This document shows positions 1 to 7,121 of a stretch of DNA of 64,000 bases, piece by piece. The stretch spans positions 62,001 through 126,000 of the forward strand of contig JARWZT010000010.1 of assembly GCA_029866205.1 (NCBI GenBank). Direction: 5' to 3'. Source of the stretch: Rhodoferax sp. (GTDB lineage: Bacteria > Pseudomonadota > Gammaproteobacteria > Burkholderiales > Burkholderiaceae_C). A program made the position numbers and the translations under genes. Position 1 is the stretch's first letter. Every line of letters starts with the position of its first letter. The notes beneath the pieces were generated by a model. It did not search any database. It was not told where the DNA came from and worked only from the letters and a program-made list of their open reading frames with translations.

Positions 1-411
1 TTCGATGCACATCGGCAAGCTGTAGCGACTGCGAAACGGCACGTCGCCCACATCGGCCACGCGCAAGGTCGGGACAGGCGCCACTTTGAGGACATGGTTG
101 TACGGGCCAATGCGCTCGATGGTGCGCAGGGCGCGCGGACCAAATCGCGCACCAGGCCGGTTGCTGGCTCCCAAGTCCATGGGTGCCCCCATCAGCGCGA
201 CCTGCAAATCCCCAAAATCCGGCGCCGTTGGATCGACGCTACGCGCGGGCGCCGACAACAAAGTCGGAATACCCGCGTAGGGGGCCGCCCGTGTGCCACC
301 CTCAGAAAAAATACGGTCGGCGACCTGTTTGAACAGCGGGTCGTGCATATCCGCGGCGGTACCGCTGTATTTGGCTCGCAAGGCGGCCAACTTTTCTTCA
401 CTCAACGGCAT
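1..411 (-). CDS. Agmatinase/arginase-family ureohydrolase (partial, C-terminus beyond window)
   Basis: The first 137 codons run from an ATG at 411 off the left edge with no stop. The translation begins MPLSEEKLAAL and contains MGAPMDLGASNRPG followed by ARFGPRALR (about residues 75-97). This is the N-terminal substrate-loop signature of agmatinase-like ureohydrolases, which hydrolyse a guanidino group to release urea using a dimanganese centre. The metal-binding His/Asp motifs lie further on and are not in the window, so the substrate (agmatine, guanidinobutyrate, arginine) cannot be decided. A long N-terminal segment precedes the motif. It is the last visible gene of a minus-strand series and follows ldcA by 66 bases. 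Confidence 0.85.
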   Translation of the reverse strand, partial: MPLSEEKLAALRAKYSGTAADMHDPLFKQVADRIFSEGGTRAAPYAGIPTLLSAPARSVDPTAPDFGDLQVALMGAPMDLGASNRPGARFGPRALRTIERIGPYNHVLKVAPVPTLRVADVGDVPFRSRYSLPMCIE

Positions 412-477
412 TTGGGTTCCTCGGAGTAGATTTGGACTGGTGGGAGACACATTCGGCGCGGTGTCGCCCGGCAAGGG

Positions 478-1386
478 CTACACGTGGCCCCAAACCAGCA
501 GTGCGTCGCGGCCTTGGGTGACCAAATCGACTTTGGCGCCCACGGGCAGCAAAACCTTGGTAGGCACATGTCCAAAGGGCAGACCCGTCATTACCGGCAC
601 CGTCACCTGACTACGTAGCCAGGCCACCACACTGGCGAGTTTGAATCCTTTGTCGTGGGGCACCAGCTTGTAGTTGGTGAACTGGCCCAACACAATCGCC
701 TTTTGCTGGGCAAGCACGCCACTGTGCAACAGCTGGGTGAGCATGCGCTCCAGGCGGTAGGGGTGTTCACCCACGTCTTCCAGAAACAGCACGCCGCCCT
801 TCACTTTGGGAAAGTACGGGGTTCCCAGGAGCGACACCAGTACCGCCAGATTGCCGCCCCAGAGTTTGGCGTTGTTGACCACCAGCGAAGCGCCTGACTC
901 GGCGGCCGGCAAGCGCCAGCCGGCGCCCTCGCCCTGCTCCAGCAACAAATCATCAAAGCAGGCCTGCATGATCTCGTCAGGCCCTAGCGCTGCGCCAAAG
1001 TCTTCGCCCAGCGCCGGGCCTTGCCAGGTAATGGCGCCGGTTTTGGCCAACACCGCCAACTGCAAGGCCGTGAAATCGCTCAAACCCACAAATTGGGTGC
1101 CGCCCTCTACCGCCTTGGCAATGGCGGCATAGGGCAAATGGGGCAGCAGCCGCGACAGCCCATAGCCGCCGCGCGTCACCAGCGCCACATCGGCCCCGCT
1201 GGCCGCAGCCCGCCCGATGGCGGCCAAACGCGTGGCGTCATCTCCGGCAAAGCGCAGATGGCTGCTCAGCGCGTCGGCATCAACCTCGACCTCATGGCCC
1301 TGGGCGCGCAAGTGCTTGAGCCCCCGTTTGAAGGCCGCCTTGTCGCGCACCGCGCCCGAGGGCGAAAAGATATAAATATGGCTCAT
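478..1386 (-). CDS. ldcA: Muramoyltetrapeptide (LD-) carboxypeptidase, S66 family
   Basis: This 302-residue protein matches the peptidase S66 family, cytoplasmic serine carboxypeptidases that remove the terminal D-Ala from recycled murein tetrapeptides (some homologues, MccF, cleave microcin adducts). The RGGYG turn at 72-76 and GLSDFTAL at 101-108 place the nucleophile at Ser103. The FLEDVGEHPY segment at 201-210 supplies the catalytic Glu, and GLPFGHVPTK at 268-277 gives the catalytic His273. Length is normal for the family and there is no signal peptide. The gene lies 35 bases downstream of the TadA-fusion gene on the same strand and may be cotranscribed with it. Confidence 0.93.
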   Translation of the reverse strand: MSHIYIFSPSGAVRDKAAFKRGLKHLRAQGHEVEVDADALSSHLRFAGDDATRLAAIGRAAASGADVALVTRGGYGLSRLLPHLPYAAIAKAVEGGTQFVGLSDFTALQLAVLAKTGAITWQGPALGEDFGAALGPDEIMQACFDDLLLEQGEGAGWRLPAAESGASLVVNNAKLWGGNLAVLVSLLGTPYFPKVKGGVLFLEDVGEHPYRLERMLTQLLHSGVLAQQKAIVLGQFTNYKLVPHDKGFKLASVVAWLRSQVTVPVMTGLPFGHVPTKVLLPVGAKVDLVTQGRDALLVWGHV

Positions 1387-1421
1387 AAAAATTTAATTGG
1401 GGTCAGATTCCAATTATCGGC

Positions 1422-2804
1422 TCAGGCCGTCGGGTGAAAAAACTGCAGCGCCCGCTGCGCAATGGATTCACCATGTTCCTGCACAAAGTGGCCTGCCTGC
1501 GGCAAGAGCATCACTTCCGTGCAGCCGCGAATGGTCTTTTGTAGCGCGCGCATCACGGGTTCACCCAGCACTGGGTCTTGCTGGCCAATGGCCATCAGGG
1601 TTTGGCCCGTCCAGTCGTGCTGCCAAAAAATCGCAGCCCGGCGCGACACTTCGGCACCGGGAGACTCGGTCATCTCGGGCACCATCGGCGGAAATGCACG
1701 CAAGGCGGCACGGTGTCCGCGATCGGGAAAAGGGGCGTTGTAGGCCTGCCACTCGCCCTCCTCCATCTGCGGGTTACCCCGCGAAAACAGGCGACCGACG
1801 TCAAACTCGGGGTTCTTGGCGCACCAATCGCGCCACGCCAAAAACCCGGGCGACAAAGGCTGGTCACCGGTTCCCAGCGTGGTATTCATGACCAGCAGCC
1901 CCCGGTAGCGTTGCGGGGCCTCCATCGGCAGGGTCAGCCCCAAAATGCCGCCCCAGTCTTGCACCACCAACACCACATTGCGCAAATCCAGCCGTTCCAC
2001 CCATTGAAGCAGGACCTGGCGATGAAAGTCGAAGGTATGAAATCCGTCTTTCTTGGGTTTGTCACTCTTGCCAAACCCGATCAGATCGGGCGCTACCACG
2101 CGGTGGCCTTGCGCGGTCCAGACGGGAATCATCTTGCGGTACAGATAGCTCCAGGCCGGGTTGCCGTGCAAACACAGGTAAGTAGTTTGTGCGTCTGCCG
2201 GCCCCACATCGAGGTAATGCAGGCGCAAGCCGTCCAGCGCGGGCCCATCGCTTGTGTAATTGGGCGGCCACGGGTAGTCCGCAATACCAGCAAAACAGGC
2301 CTCGGGAGTGCGCACGGCGTCTTGGCGGACCGGGCTCGGGTTTGCGCGCTTGGGTTTGAAAAATTCTTGTAGCACCGCCCCACACTCGGCGGCCAGTACG
2401 CCGCCCTGTACTTGGGTTTGATGGTTGATTTCTGAATGGGCGAACAGGTTGAGCACCGACCCCGCCGCGCCGGTGCGTGGATCGGCCGCACCAAACACCA
2501 CCCGCTTGAGCCGCGAATGCAACATGGCGCCGCTGCACATGGCACAGGGTTCCAAGGTCACAAAGAGCTCGCAACCGTCCAGTCGGTAATTGCCCAGCGC
2601 CAATGCGGCCGCACGCAAGGCCGCAATTTCGGCATGCGCCGTAGGATCATGCGCGGCGATGGGGGCATTGCGACCCGTGGCGATCAATTGGCCGTCTTTG
2701 ACCACGACGGCACCCACAGGAACCTCTCCGTCCCGAGCCGCCAACGCCGCCTGTTCCAGCGCCATTCGCATCCAGTCTGCGTCAGAGGGCAGGTTTTCAG
2801 ACAT
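1422..2804 (-). CDS. tadA: Fusion protein: tRNA adenosine(34) deaminase TadA + haloalkane-dehalogenase-like alpha/beta hydrolase
   Basis: One uninterrupted 460-residue frame holds two enzymes. Residues 1-155 are a complete TadA: HAE at 57-59 (zinc His57, catalytic Glu59) and PCAMC at 86-90 (zinc Cys87, Cys90). TadA makes inosine at the wobble position of tRNA-Arg(ACG). After a linker of about 15 residues, residues 170-460 are an alpha/beta hydrolase of the haloalkane dehalogenase type: oxyanion HGNP at 213-216, nucleophile elbow VQDWGG with Asp283 followed by Trp284, acid Asp410 in GQQDPVLG, and His439 in AGHFVQEH. All catalytic residues of both halves are intact, so neither looks decayed. 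The ATG lies 18 bases after the PaiB-like gene. Whether dehalogenation is the true activity is unproven. Confidence 0.92.
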   Translation of the reverse strand: MSENLPSDADWMRMALEQAALAARDGEVPVGAVVVKDGQLIATGRNAPIAAHDPTAHAEIAALRAAALALGNYRLDGCELFVTLEPCAMCSGAMLHSRLKRVVFGAADPRTGAAGSVLNLFAHSEINHQTQVQGGVLAAECGAVLQEFFKPKRANPSPVRQDAVRTPEACFAGIADYPWPPNYTSDGPALDGLRLHYLDVGPADAQTTYLCLHGNPAWSYLYRKMIPVWTAQGHRVVAPDLIGFGKSDKPKKDGFHTFDFHRQVLLQWVERLDLRNVVLVVQDWGGILGLTLPMEAPQRYRGLLVMNTTLGTGDQPLSPGFLAWRDWCAKNPEFDVGRLFSRGNPQMEEGEWQAYNAPFPDRGHRAALRAFPPMVPEMTESPGAEVSRRAAIFWQHDWTGQTLMAIGQQDPVLGEPVMRALQKTIRGCTEVMLLPQAGHFVQEHGESIAQRALQFFHPTA

Positions 2805-2822
2805 AGGGCAGTTGGCAGACGT

Positions 2823-3458
2823 TCAGCCGCCCAGGCCCATTTGACGCATCCATTGGCCCAGGGCGCGCTCGTCTGCGCTTCCGGAATCGTAGATCTCCAG
2901 CATCCGGGCATGCGCTTCCGGACGATGCTGATTTACTTTAACTTTGCATTGCAAGCTTATGATTTTTAATGAGAAAGCCACGATTCCATTGAGCATTTTT
3001 TCGGTGTAATCGTGTGGCAGTCCACGCCATTGGTCGGCATATGCGGGCTCGTGGTCTGCGATCAGTTGTTTAAGTAGGGCGTCCTTGGCGGCCTCGCCCT
3101 CCAGCAATTCCGCCGCCACGGTGCAATGTACGGCGATGTAATTCCAGGTCGGCACGCGCACCAGGTCGGGATAGACCTTGGGGGACATATAGGCTTGCGG
3201 CCCCATGAACGTCACCACGGCCTGCGGCCGAGCCGCCAGATATTTCCAGTGTGGGTTGCCGCGCGCGCAGTGGCCCAAAAGCAAGTCCCATGCTGGCAGG
3301 CCTTCTCGGTCAGTGCCGGACTCCAGGTGCAGCGGCAAGTGGGTGACAAACGGCAAGCCGTCGTCGTCCAGCGAAATCAGCGAGGCAAATGGATGGCTGC
3401 GCATGACCTGCGCAGCCACGCTTAGGTCTTTGCTGTCGAACTGTGCGGGCATGTACAT
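2823..3458 (-). CDS. PaiB-like FMN-binding protein
   Basis: A 211-residue protein starting MYMPAQF, the usual opening of the PaiB family (named after a Bacillus regulator of protease and sporulation genes; a split-barrel flavin-binding fold). SLISLDDDGLPFVTHLPL at about 28-45 is the FMN-barrel strand pair, and HCARGNPHWKYL and YIAVHCTVAA follow in family order. The C-terminal part (EKMLNGIVAFSLKII to QHRP) is conserved in sense but is locally AT-rich between about 2930 and 2975. It sits between the VOC gene (18 bases upstream) and the TadA fusion (18 bases downstream). A regulatory function is only a family label; a flavin or haem-utilisation role is equally possible. Confidence 0.85.
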   Translation of the reverse strand: MYMPAQFDSKDLSVAAQVMRSHPFASLISLDDDGLPFVTHLPLHLESGTDREGLPAWDLLLGHCARGNPHWKYLAARPQAVVTFMGPQAYMSPKVYPDLVRVPTWNYIAVHCTVAAELLEGEAAKDALLKQLIADHEPAYADQWRGLPHDYTEKMLNGIVAFSLKIISLQCKVKVNQHRPEAHARMLEIYDSGSADERALGQWMRQMGLGG

Positions 3459-3476
3459 AAAAAGACACCCAAGCCA

Positions 3477-3848
3477 CTAAGCGGCGTAACAAAAAACGGC
3501 GAGCTTATTCCCGTCGAGGTCGCGAAAATAGGCGCCATAAAAACCACCGCCCCGAGGGCCGGGTGCACCTTCATCGCTTCCGCCGAGCTCCAAGGCTTTT
3601 TCGTACACCGCACGTACCCGTTCCTGCGTTGTCGCCGACAAAGCAACCATTGCCCCATTGCCTGCGGTCGCCGGCTCGCCATCAAAAGGGGTGTTGACCG
3701 CGAACATGGGTTGGTCCGGTGCAATTCCCCAACCCACACCCCGTGGCGTCTCGTAAAAGCGCTTCGCACCCAGCAGGCCCAACAACGCATCGTAGTACGC
3801 GGTGGCCCGGGGTTTATCGTTGGTACCGAGGCAGGTGTAGCCGATCAT
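3477..3848 (-). CDS. VOC (glyoxalase/bleomycin-resistance fold) protein
   Basis: A 123-residue single-domain vicinal-oxygen-chelate protein: N-terminal IGYTCLGTNDKPRATAYYDA with the FYETPRGVGWGI strand, and a C-terminal GGGFYGAYFRDLDGNKLAVF, the typical second beta-alpha-beta module ending. These proteins bind a metal in a paired-barrel dimer; the substrate is unknown. The ATG at 3848 has a good AGGAG 6 bases upstream. It is the first gene of the minus-strand series running to the window edge, and its upstream region is the left end of the guaA-associated island, so its present promoter probably lies in imported DNA. Confidence 0.85.
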   Translation of the reverse strand: MIGYTCLGTNDKPRATAYYDALLGLLGAKRFYETPRGVGWGIAPDQPMFAVNTPFDGEPATAGNGAMVALSATTQERVRAVYEKALELGGSDEGAPGPRGGGFYGAYFRDLDGNKLAVFCYAA

Positions 3849-3881
3849 AAAAACTCCTGATGCGTTGGGTGACCTTGGGCG

Positions 3882-3899
3882 TCATTCCCACTCAATAGT
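3882..3899 (-). repeat. Second copy of the guaA 3'-terminal codons (att-like half of a direct repeat)
   Basis: On the minus strand these 18 bases read ACT ATT GAG TGG GAA TGA, encoding T-I-E-W-E-stop, exactly the C-terminus of the intact GuaA at 7122-7139 (ACG ATC GAA TGG GAG TGA). The two copies are in the same orientation and differ at four positions, all third codon bases. The 3' end of guaA is a known integration site for tyrosine-integrase islands, which bring a replacement gene end. Only the five bases TGGGA are identical without break in the middle, so the exact crossover is not resolved. Confidence 0.7.
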
Positions 3900-3950
3900 A
3901 ACGCAACCGAAAACACCAATGACGTCAATGACTTGCATCATAAAAAATCC

Positions 3951-3963
3951 TTTGTGTAACTTT
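3951..3963 (+). repeat. TTTGTGTAACTTT motif, possible integrase arm-site (left)
   Basis: TTTGTGTAA at 3951-3959 recurs at 7073-7081, and the overlapping GTGTAACTTT at 3954-3963 recurs at 7015-7024, all on the plus strand. They lie just inside the two ends of the guaA island, where integrase arm-type binding sites would be expected. The binding role is inference. Confidence 0.4.
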
Positions 3964-4189
3964 CGTGTGTCTTTTAGAATTACTGCGAACGAGTAGAAGC
4001 TTTAAGCGTGAGCAGCGTTATCACTATATTACGCTTAAGCAATTTACACGCTGTACAACCGTCTAACGCTACCTAACGATCAGTTCAGAAAAAGACTATA
4101 AACACACAGTGAAAATAAACTTGTATGCCGATAAGATTTATCTACAACACCAAAAACTTGCTGAGAATTCAAAAAGATTTACATCTTAC

Positions 4190-4687
4190 TCAAGCACACT
4201 TGGCTAGCACTTTTAATGGCAGAATCAATACCCAGTAATGGGACATTGTAGATTCCAGCATCACCTTCAATAAAAAAATATTAGACGGACCCAATAATAA
4301 AGAATCCCACGCCTGCTGAGTTAGACCGATTGCCACCTCACTTGTATTTTGATAATCATTAACAGCACCGTGCCAAGTACGCCTAACGCCGTCTATTGTC
4401 AAAAAGTAAACTGCGGGATTTACAACTCTTCTTTGAATCACTCGACCTAGCCTTGAACTGCTTGTCTTAGTGGTTAAATATGCAAATAAAGGCTCACATT
4501 TTCTTTTATACTCGAAAATGACCATATAAGATCTTGATTTTGGTTCGAATGGAATATCAACTCTGGCAATGGGCCCATCAAAACTGCTAAAATCAACTCT
4601 ACAAGTATATGGATACTGAGAGGCCGAATTAGCTGCGAATAGTAAGGCGACCAAGAAAAAAAATAAACTTATTAGAAATATTGGCAA
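4190..4687 (-). CDS. Hypothetical secreted/membrane-anchored protein of the guaA island
   Basis: A 165-residue product not recognised. Residues 1-22 (PIFLISLFFFLVALLFAANSA) are a typical signal peptide or anchor; the rest has aromatic and beta-type segments, two Cys (in YTCRV and KRKCEP) and ends in a second hydrophobic stretch (HYWVLILPLKVLAKCA). An in-frame stop lies directly upstream, so translation must start at TTG 4687, five bases after the stop of the preceding gene; coupled translation is likely. Base composition is much more AT-rich than in the flanking chromosome, consistent with transfer. Confidence 0.6.
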   Translation of the reverse strand: MPIFLISLFFFLVALLFAANSASQYPYTCRVDFSSFDGPIARVDIPFEPKSRSYMVIFEYKRKCEPLFAYLTTKTSSSRLGRVIQRRVVNPAVYFLTIDGVRRTWHGAVNDYQNTSEVAIGLTQQAWDSLLLGPSNIFLLKVMLESTMSHYWVLILPLKVLAKCA

Positions 4688-4692
4688 TCACC

Positions 4693-4875
4693 CTACTTCT
4701 CCCTTGCCAAAGAAAAGAAAAATGAAGCCAGAAGAGTCTCTATAAAAATACTAATAATCCAAGAAATACCAGAATGATTGCCAGTACTACTCGGTGACAT
4801 GAAAAGAAATCTTATTAGCGACCAAATAGCCCACGCAACGCATAACCAAGCTAAGACAAAATACAACTTTCTCAT
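4693..4875 (-). CDS. Small two-helix membrane protein of the guaA island
   Basis: A 60-residue protein starting MRKLYFVLAWLCVAWAIW with two predicted transmembrane helices (about 3-25 and 33-55) and a short charged tail AREK. The chosen ATG at 4875 has AAGG 8-9 bases upstream; a longer reading from 4929 lacks support. It is followed after five bases by the secreted-protein gene, forming a two-gene unit. No family recognised. Small membrane protein plus exported partner could be an immunity, toxin or lysis-type pair, but nothing in the sequence proves that. Confidence 0.5.
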   Translation of the reverse strand: MRKLYFVLAWLCVAWAIWSLIRFLFMSPSSTGNHSGISWIISIFIETLLASFFFSLAREK

Positions 4876-4991
4876 AGCACACCTTCTAACACACAAGAAA
4901 TTAACCAGCGCGAGTTGGGCGCGTAACATTTTGAATTAAATTAGCGCCACAAGAAATCTCAAAGTGACAAAGATGCCTTGTTTAAAAAAAT

Positions 4992-5375
4992 TTAATTCCA
5001 GTCCCTGAGTGCTACGTCCCAGCCATAAGATGGATTAATGTAGTCATCAAATGAGCCAAACATAGCGCCGCCGCTAATGTGAGAATCGTAAATATCACGA
5101 AGAATTTTATTATCTTGCTGAATGTAATTCAAGTTGGCTTTATCGAGTGACTTTTTATGATTACCATTATTAACAGCATTGCTAGATAATGAGTGGATGC
5201 TTTTAAGCTTTTCAATCAATCTTTTATTTAGATCTACTTTATCTTGACCGAAAAAGTTACGCTCAGTTTCTTCTCGCTCCTCAATCACCTTAATAAAATC
5301 CAAAGAGGCAAAAAGGTTTTGCCATATCATCTTTTTTTGCTCTAACAATCTCTTGTCATTGAATAGACCAAACAT
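4992..5375 (-). CDS. Hypothetical charged helical protein of the guaA island
   Basis: A 127-residue soluble protein, rich in Lys, Glu, Asp and Asn. Residues 8-70 look helical and possibly coiled (DKRLLEQKKMIWQNL, KVIEEREETERNFF, LNKRLIEKLKSIHSL); the C-terminus GSFDDYINPSYGWDVALRDW is aromatic. A strong AAGGAG lies 8 bases before the ATG, so it is very likely translated. No homologous family is recognised. AT-rich composition matches the other island genes. Confidence 0.6.
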   Translation of the reverse strand: MFGLFNDKRLLEQKKMIWQNLFASLDFIKVIEEREETERNFFGQDKVDLNKRLIEKLKSIHSLSSNAVNNGNHKKSLDKANLNYIQQDNKILRDIYDSHISGGAMFGSFDDYINPSYGWDVALRDWN

Positions 5376-5661
5376 TCAAGTGCTCCTTCATTAGCTAACA
5401 ATTAGTGAGAAAGTATCCTATGCTCGTCTGTACCGAAAGACCTCAGCCAAGCTCTTAAGAATACGTTGCACTGGTGTACTATAACGGCTAGCGTCATTCC
5501 AATCCTCCGTGATTCCCTACTACAAAATTTGGAAAGGTAATACCACTACTCAAAGTCCAGTCAATTTGATTACTAAGGCTGTTCTAGAGTGGAGTCCCTG
5601 GGTAATCCCCCCGTAAATCCGAAGGCGCGAGAAGTAGAATTTTCCAATAAGGAAGTTCTAC

Positions 5662-5925
5662 GTGAAGAAGTCAAGATTTACCGATAGCCAGATCATGGCT
5701 GCCCTGAAACGTGTCGAGGCCGGTCTACCGGTGCCGGAGATCTGCCGGGAGTTGGGTATCAGTACAGCCACGTTTTACAAATGGCGTGCCAAATTCGGAG
5801 GCATGGACACCTCCATGATGACCCGTATGAAGGAGCTCGAAGACGAGAACAGGCGCCTGCGCAAGATGTATTTCGAAGAGAAGCTCAAGGCCGAGATCGC
5901 CAACGAGTACCTCGCAAAAAAGTAG
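5662..5925 (+). CDS. IS3-family transposase OrfA
   Basis: An 87-residue DNA-binding subunit starting [17 protein letters not shown], with the helix-turn-helix [21 protein letters not shown] (about 21-41) and a C-terminal leucine-zipper region with heptads ([24 protein letters not shown]). This is the standard OrfA of IS3 elements of the IS407 type. Before its TAG lies A6G (5916-5922), a canonical -1 slippery heptamer, so ribosomes can continue into the OrfB frame to make the OrfAB transposase. Confidence 0.93.
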   Translation: MKKSRFTDSQIMAALKRVEAGLPVPEICRELGISTATFYKWRAKFGGMDTSMMTRMKELEDENRRLRKMYFEEKLKAEIANEYLAKK

Positions 5926-5948
5926 CACGGCCGTCTCGCAGACGCGAG

Positions 5949-6749
5949 ATGGCCAAAGAGGTTGTGCAGCAGCGTGGGTTGTCCCTACGGGTCGCCTGCG
6001 CAGTGTTTTCGATCAACGAGTCCTGCTACCGCTACGAGTCCAAGCAAAACGCCGAGAACGAGGCCATAGCCGATTGGCTGATCCGCTTGACGGACAACCA
6101 TCGCAACTGGGGCTTCGGCCTGTGCTACCTTTACCTGCGCAATGTGAAGAGTTTTGGCTGGAACCACAAGCGCGTGTACCGCATCTACCGCGAGCTGGAA
6201 CTGAACCTGCGTATCAAGCCCAGGAAGCGCTTGGTGCGCGAGAAGCCCGAGCCCTTGGCGGTGCCACAGGCCATCAATCAAGTATGGTCGATGGACTTCA
6301 TGCACGACAGGTTGGAGGACGGTCGCAACCTGCGGCTGTTGAATGTCATTGATGACTTCAATCGTGAGGCGCTGGGCATTGAGGTGGACTTCTCGCTGCC
6401 TTCGGAGCGGGTGATCCGGGCCTTGAAGCAGATCATCTCCTGGCGCGGCAAGCCGCAGGTGATTCGATGCCACAACGGGCCGGAGAACATCAGCGGCACC
6501 ATCCAGAACTGGGCCAAGGAATGGGGAATCCGGTTTGAATACATTCGGCCAGGAAAACCCCAGCAGAACGCCTATGTTGAGCGGTTCAACCGGACGGTTC
6601 GCTATGAATGGTTATCTCAGTATTACTGGTCCAGCATCGAAGAAGTTCAGGACTTCGCTACGCAATGGATGTATTCCTACAATCACGACCGCCCGAATAT
6701 GGCCCTGGGCGGTTTCACCCCAAAGCAGCATCTGGCCATGGCTGCGTAA
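5949..6749 (+). CDS. IS3-family transposase OrfB with altered catalytic triad
   Basis: The OrfB frame is entered by -1 slippage at 5916-5922 or read from the ATG at 5949 ([14 protein letters not shown]). It has the HTH_21 region, then the integrase core with the first Asp in VWSMDFMHD and the Glu in [10 protein letters not shown]. The second catalytic position is abnormal: the usual CDNGPE motif reads CHNGPEN here, from codon CAC at about 6469, replacing the metal-binding Asp with His. The frame is otherwise full-length and ends [10 protein letters not shown]. The protein probably folds but cannot catalyse strand transfer, so the copy is likely dead unless acted on in trans. Confidence 0.9.
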   Translation: MAKEVVQQRGLSLRVACAVFSINESCYRYESKQNAENEAIADWLIRLTDNHRNWGFGLCYLYLRNVKSFGWNHKRVYRIYRELELNLRIKPRKRLVREKPEPLAVPQAINQVWSMDFMHDRLEDGRNLRLLNVIDDFNREALGIEVDFSLPSERVIRALKQIISWRGKPQVIRCHNGPENISGTIQNWAKEWGIRFEYIRPGKPQQNAYVERFNRTVRYEWLSQYYWSSIEEVQDFATQWMYSYNHDRPNMALGGFTPKQHLAMAA

Positions 6750-6789
6750 CCGTTCTACTTCTGGCGTCAGTGCAAAACGGGGGATTACC

Positions 6790-6960
6790 GGCTTTGTCTA
6801 TTGCCGTGCTTTTATTTCTCGTTTTATGACTGAAGCGAGCGTACTTGCCTTCCTTAGCAAGCCACATACGCATCTGCCAATATTCGCCTCGCTTGTAGAT
6901 TACAGCTTGGTCGAATATGGGTTCTTCGTAGTCGTTAAATAAGTGTTTTTTGAGCGGCAT
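6790..6960 (-). pseudogene. Tyrosine recombinase (integrase) N-terminal fragment, cut by the IS
   Basis: Read from ATG 6960: MPLKKHLFNDYEEPIFDQ, then AVIYKRGEYWQMRMWL and KYARFSHKTRNKSTAIDKA, 57 codons that match the N-terminal region of phage/island tyrosine integrases. The frame then enters the IS terminal repeat, and no continuation of the core-binding or catalytic (R-H-R-Y) domain is seen on the other side of the IS, so most of the gene is gone. It lies about 160 bases from the guaA stop, the usual place for an island integrase next to its attachment site. Confidence 0.75.
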
Positions 6961-7014
6961 ATGGCACTGCGAGTTACTACGATTTTGAGTAGCTACAGCT
7001 TTGTGTAGCCTTAC

Positions 7015-7081
7015 GTGTAACTTTAATGCCAACGCCCAACTAAATCAACGACTTAGTTGGGCGTGCGCCACCTTTGTGTAA
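7015..7081 (+). repeat. Right-end copies of the GTGTAACTTT / TTTGTGTAA motifs
   Basis: GTGTAACTTT at 7015-7024 and TTTGTGTAA at 7073-7081 repeat the left-end sequence at 3951-3963. A further TTGTGTAG lies at 7001-7008. Together they surround the 7032-7064 hairpin between the integrase stump and guaA. Confidence 0.4.
7032..7064. other. Perfect 12-bp inverted repeat between guaA and the integrase stump
   Basis: ACGCCCAACTAA (7032-7043) and TTAGTTGGGCGT (7053-7064) are exact reverse complements around a nine-base loop. It sits 58 bases past the guaA stop. There is no clear T-tract on either side, so it is a weak terminator candidate; an attachment-site structure or processing site is also possible. 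Confidence 0.6.
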
Positions 7082-7121
7082 GTTGAAAAACTATATAAAT
7101 CAACAACTTACGTCGGAAGAG

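Larger units (their letters stand above)
3849..4189. other. Left end of the guaA island: AT-rich non-coding stretch
   Basis: About 340 bases without a convincing gene. Going rightward it holds the diverged copy of the guaA 3' end (3882-3899), the TTTGTGTAACTTT repeat (3951-3963), an inverted repeat TTAAGCGT/ACGCTTAA (4002-4009 and 4031-4038), and then AT-rich sequence up to the first island gene. Composition drops sharply relative to the VOC gene, which marks the boundary of the inserted segment. Confidence 0.6.
5601..6789 (+). mobile_element. IS3-family insertion sequence (IS407-like OrfA), 1.19 kb
   Basis: The element is bounded by imperfect terminal inverted repeats: the left end reads GGTAATCCCCCCGTAAA at 5601 and the right end, read inward on the minus strand from 6789, gives GGTAATCCCCCGTTTTG, with AGAAGTAGAA again shared about 30 bases in. 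It encodes OrfA and OrfB in -1 register. No duplicated target bases are visible (left flank CCTG, right flank GGCT), which fits a deletion adjoining one end after insertion. The right end truncates the integrase gene. Confidence 0.85.

Noticed and set aside
7032..7064. Integron attC site
   Set aside because: GCCCAAC and GTTGGGC match the core-site consensus, but the whole palindrome is 33 bases, shorter than any attC, with no cassette or IntI.
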